This document shows positions 35,106 to 37,496 of a DNA stretch of 37,496 nt, piece by piece (position 1 is the first letter of the stretch; each line of letters begins with the position of its first letter). The DNA lies in NCBI GenBank assembly GCA_016707785.1, contig JADJGZ010000038.1, positions 1-37,496 on the forward strand, in the 5' to 3' direction. Source of the stretch: Bacteroidales bacterium (GTDB taxonomy: Bacteria; Bacteroidota; Bacteroidia; Bacteroidales; UBA4417). A program made the position numbers and the translations under genes. A model generated the notes under the pieces. The model made no database searches. It saw only the letters and a list, made by a program, of their open reading frames with translations, and was not told the origin of the DNA.

Positions 35106-37093
35106 TTGAATATGAATGAGTTGACAAATGTGCCGCTTGAAAACGGGAATGGTAACGGGAACAATAATTATACAGCTGAAAACATACAGGTACTTGAGGG
35201 TCTTGAGGCGGTAAGGAAACGTCCGGCGATGTATATCGGAGATGTTGGAGTGAGAGGACTTCACCATCTGGTATATGAAGTGGTGGACAATTCTATTGAT
35301 GAGGCATTGGCAGGTTATTGCAACCGGATTGATTGTATTATTCACGCTGACAATTCAATTTCAGTTACTGATAATGGTCGTGGAATACCGACCGATATGC
35401 ACGAGAAGGAGAAAAAATCTGCGCTGGAAGTCGTAATGACCGTTTTGCATGCCGGTGGAAAATTTGACAAAGGTTCATATAAGGTATCAGGTGGTTTGCA
35501 TGGTGTGGGTGTATCCTGTGTAAATGCATTATCCACTCAGCTCAAGGTAACAGTCTACAGGGAAGGTAAAATCTTTGAACAGGAATATGAAAAAGGTAAG
35601 CCGGTCTATTCAGTCAGGGCGATAGGTGAGACTAACCTAACCGGTACCAGGGTGCATTTCCTCCCGGATACAAGCATATTCATAACTGATAATTACGATT
35701 TCAGTATACTTGCTTCAAGGCTTCGTGAGCTTGCCTATTTGAATAAAAAGATCAGGCTCACCCTGACAGATGAGCGTGAAAAGGATGATAATGGAGATCC
35801 CGTTCAGGAAGTATTTTATTCTGAAAGTGGATTAACTGATTTTATCCAGTACCTGGATGAAACCAGGGAAAAACTCATTCCGGAACCCATCTATATGGAA
35901 GGGGAAAAGAATGATATCCCTGTTGAACTTGCCATGCAGTATAACACCTCATTTTCTGAGAATATTCACTCCTATGTGAATAATATCAACACACACGAAG
36001 GTGGTACCCACCTTGCTGGTTTCCGCAGGGCATTAACACGTACATTGAAATCCTATGCTGAAAAATCAGGAATGCTTGATAAAATCAAATTTGATATTTC
36101 AGGAGACGATTTCAGGGAAGGTCTGACTGCCATTATTTCAGTTAAAGTAATGGAGCCACAGTTTGAAGGACAAACCAAAACCAAACTGGGAAATAATGAA
36201 GTAATGGGCGCGGTTGACCAACTAGTTGCCGAAATGCTCAACTATTACCTTGAAGAACATCCCCGTGAAGCAAGAATGATTGTTAACAAAGTCATACTTG
36301 CAGCAACAGCCCGCCATGCAGCCCGAAAAGCAAGGGAACTGGTGCAGAGGAAGAATGTCCTTTCAGGATCCGGACTCCCGGGAAAATTAGCCGACTGCTC
36401 CGAAAGTGATCCTTCTCTTTGTGAAATCTATCTTGTGGAGGGCGACTCTGCAGGTGGAACCGCAAAGCAAGGACGCGACCGGAAATTCCAGGCAATCCTT
36501 CCATTAAGGGGTAAAATCCTTAATGTTGAGAAAGCGATGCCACATAGAATTTTTGATAGCGAAGAAATAAAGAATATGTTCACTGCCCTTGGAGTTTCCA
36601 TCGGCACCGAAGATGACTCTAAAGCCCTGAATCTTGCTAAACTCCGGTATCACAAAATCATCATCATGACCGATGCCGATGTAGATGGAAGCCATATTGC
36701 CACCCTTATTCTTACTTTCTTTTCCGCTATATGAAAGAACTGATAGAAGATGGCCATGTATATATCGCAACGCCTCCTCTCTACCTGGTGAAAAAAGGAA
36801 ACAATGAACAATATTGCTGGACCGAAGAACAACGCCAGGCTATTGTCAATGAAATCTCAAAGGATGGATCTGATAAAGGAATCCGTATTCAACGATATAA
36901 AGGTCTTGGAGAAATGAATGCCGAACAACTCTGGAGTACTACGATGAACCCGGAATTCCGCACCCTTCGCCAGGTCACCATCGACAATGGTTCAGAAGCC
37001 GACCGCATCTTCAGCATGCTTATGGGTGACGAAGTACCCCCTCGTCGTGAATTCATTGAGAAGAATGCCAAGTACGCCAATATTGATATTTAG
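35106..37093 (+). CDS. gyrB: DNA gyrase subunit B, one-base frameshift in the sequence as given
   Basis: ATPase subunit of the type II topoisomerase that introduces negative supercoils. The GHKL ATPase domain shows EVVDNSIDEA, DNGRGIP and GGLHGVG. The transducer follows, then a TOPRIM domain with EGDSAGGTAKQGRDRKFQAILPLRGKILNVEKA (GyrB rather than ParE wording) and DADVDGSHI. The first frame stops at 36734 after ILTFFSAI; adding one T in the TTTT run near 36720-36723 gives ILTFFFRYMKELIEDGHVY and joins the remaining C-terminal part (RYKGLGEMNAEQLW) to 37093, for 662 residues, the usual length. As gyrB is essential, this is most likely a sequence or assembly error. Confidence 0.95.
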
Positions 37094-37113
37094 GCACAGC
37101 TGCCTCCTTAAAG

Positions 37114-37144
37114 AAAAAGCCTGCTTTCATTCAGCAGGCTTTTT
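37114..37144. terminator. Bidirectional terminator after gyrB
   Basis: AAAAAGCCTGCT, a 7-base loop, then AGCAGGCTTTTT. It is A-flanked on the left and T-flanked on the right, so it can end both gyrB and the convergent DUF1801 gene. Confidence 0.93.
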
Positions 37145-37160
37145 CTTTTTTACCAAAAGA

Positions 37161-37496
37161 CTATTTAAGTTTTAACGCTGTGTCAATAATTTCAGTCAGT
37201 ACATCAAGGTTGATATCTTCCAGCTTATTGATATAAAGGCAACCTACACCTGTTTTATACTTGCCAAGCTTTTCCAGTAAGTAATCGAGTTCTTTGATAG
37301 TTAAAGACAGGTATAATGCCAGGTTCGCTTTACGTGGGGAGAAACCAATCAGTAGCCAATCCACTTCTCTGCCGGTATTGGGACTTTTATACCGTTTATT
37401 ACCAAATCCGATGATGGAACTGCTCCATAATACAGGCTCCTCTCCAGTTGCTTTTTTCATCATTTCAAATAACACAAAGCTATCTTTTCGCTTTTG
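37161..37496 (-). CDS. DUF1801 domain protein, partial (5' end outside window)
   Basis: The minus-strand frame is open to the window edge (reading QKRKDSFVLFEMMKKATGEEP), so the N-terminus is missing. At least 111 residues are visible: the DUF1801 pattern EEPVLWSSSIIGFGNKRYKSPNTGREVDWLLIGFSPRKANLALYL and a C-terminal GCLYINKLEDINLDVLTEII. The family (YdhG-like, related to the frataxin-like Fra proteins) is small and cytoplasmic, with no agreed biochemical role. Translating only from an internal Met would wrongly shorten it. Confidence 0.85.
   Translation of the reverse strand, partial: QKRKDSFVLFEMMKKATGEEPVLWSSSIIGFGNKRYKSPNTGREVDWLLIGFSPRKANLALYLSLTIKELDYLLEKLGKYKTGVGCLYINKLEDINLDVLTEIIDTALKLK

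Noticed and set aside
36715..36734. Programmed frameshift in gyrB
   Set aside because: No slippery heptamer, stimulatory structure or conserved precedent is seen; a missing T in a short homopolymer explains it more simply.

Overview
The window looks like part of a Bacteroidota chromosome. The evidence is type IX secretion (T9SS) C-terminal sorting domains, families typical of the phylum (DUF4402, DUF5916, DUF2027-Smr), and repeated TAnnTTTG -7 promoter elements, with no obvious Shine-Dalgarno motifs. The genus cannot be read from the sequence. There is no rRNA, tRNA, CRISPR array, transposase or integrase. One structural RNA is present: RNase P RNA.

Positions 1-15.2 kb are an accessory, repeat-rich, partly decaying region. 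It opens with a wrecked hybrid sensor kinase. It then carries five same-strand copies of a small secreted DUF4402 protein (2303, 7850, 9258, 11463, 12307). The first three encode identical proteins, the fourth differs at two residues, and the fifth is a diverged paralogue. Copies 1-3 sit in duplicated blocks of roughly 0.85-1 kb. Each block holds paired palindromes (GTAA-N6-TTAC type) 20 bp apart, a T-rich TTTTGCAT array, a promoter-like TTGGCACG element, a conserved AC-rich leader and the gene; copies 1 and 3 also keep an identical terminator and a downstream A-rich array. Between the copies lie two T9SS-sorted secreted proteins and a methyltransferase. The region ends with a broken HTH regulator and a frameshifted lipoprotein.

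Positions 15.3-25.7 kb are mostly housekeeping: a ferredoxin reductase-like protein 4 bp upstream of rlmN, a receiver-HPt protein, a MATE exporter, a YD-repeat protein, a coiled-coil envelope protein, an MbnH/MbnP-like pair (di-heme peroxidase family plus copper-binding partner), a DUF2027-Smr protein, a DUF454 membrane protein and rnpB.

Positions 25.9-37.5 kb hold a secreted protein with a C-terminal sorting domain, a 1007-residue TPR protein followed by an outer-membrane beta-barrel, a DUF5916 protein, gyrB, and the end of a DUF1801 gene. Three genes here, including the essential gyrB, carry one single-base frameshift each. Sequencing or assembly indels are therefore a serious explanation for isolated frameshifts in this window. 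The kinase at the left end, with many lesions, is real decay.

The most unusual feature is the DUF4402 amplification: identical proteins, copied regulatory DNA and signs of gene conversion. It looks like a dosage-amplified, co-regulated surface or secreted structural protein. Its function is unknown.
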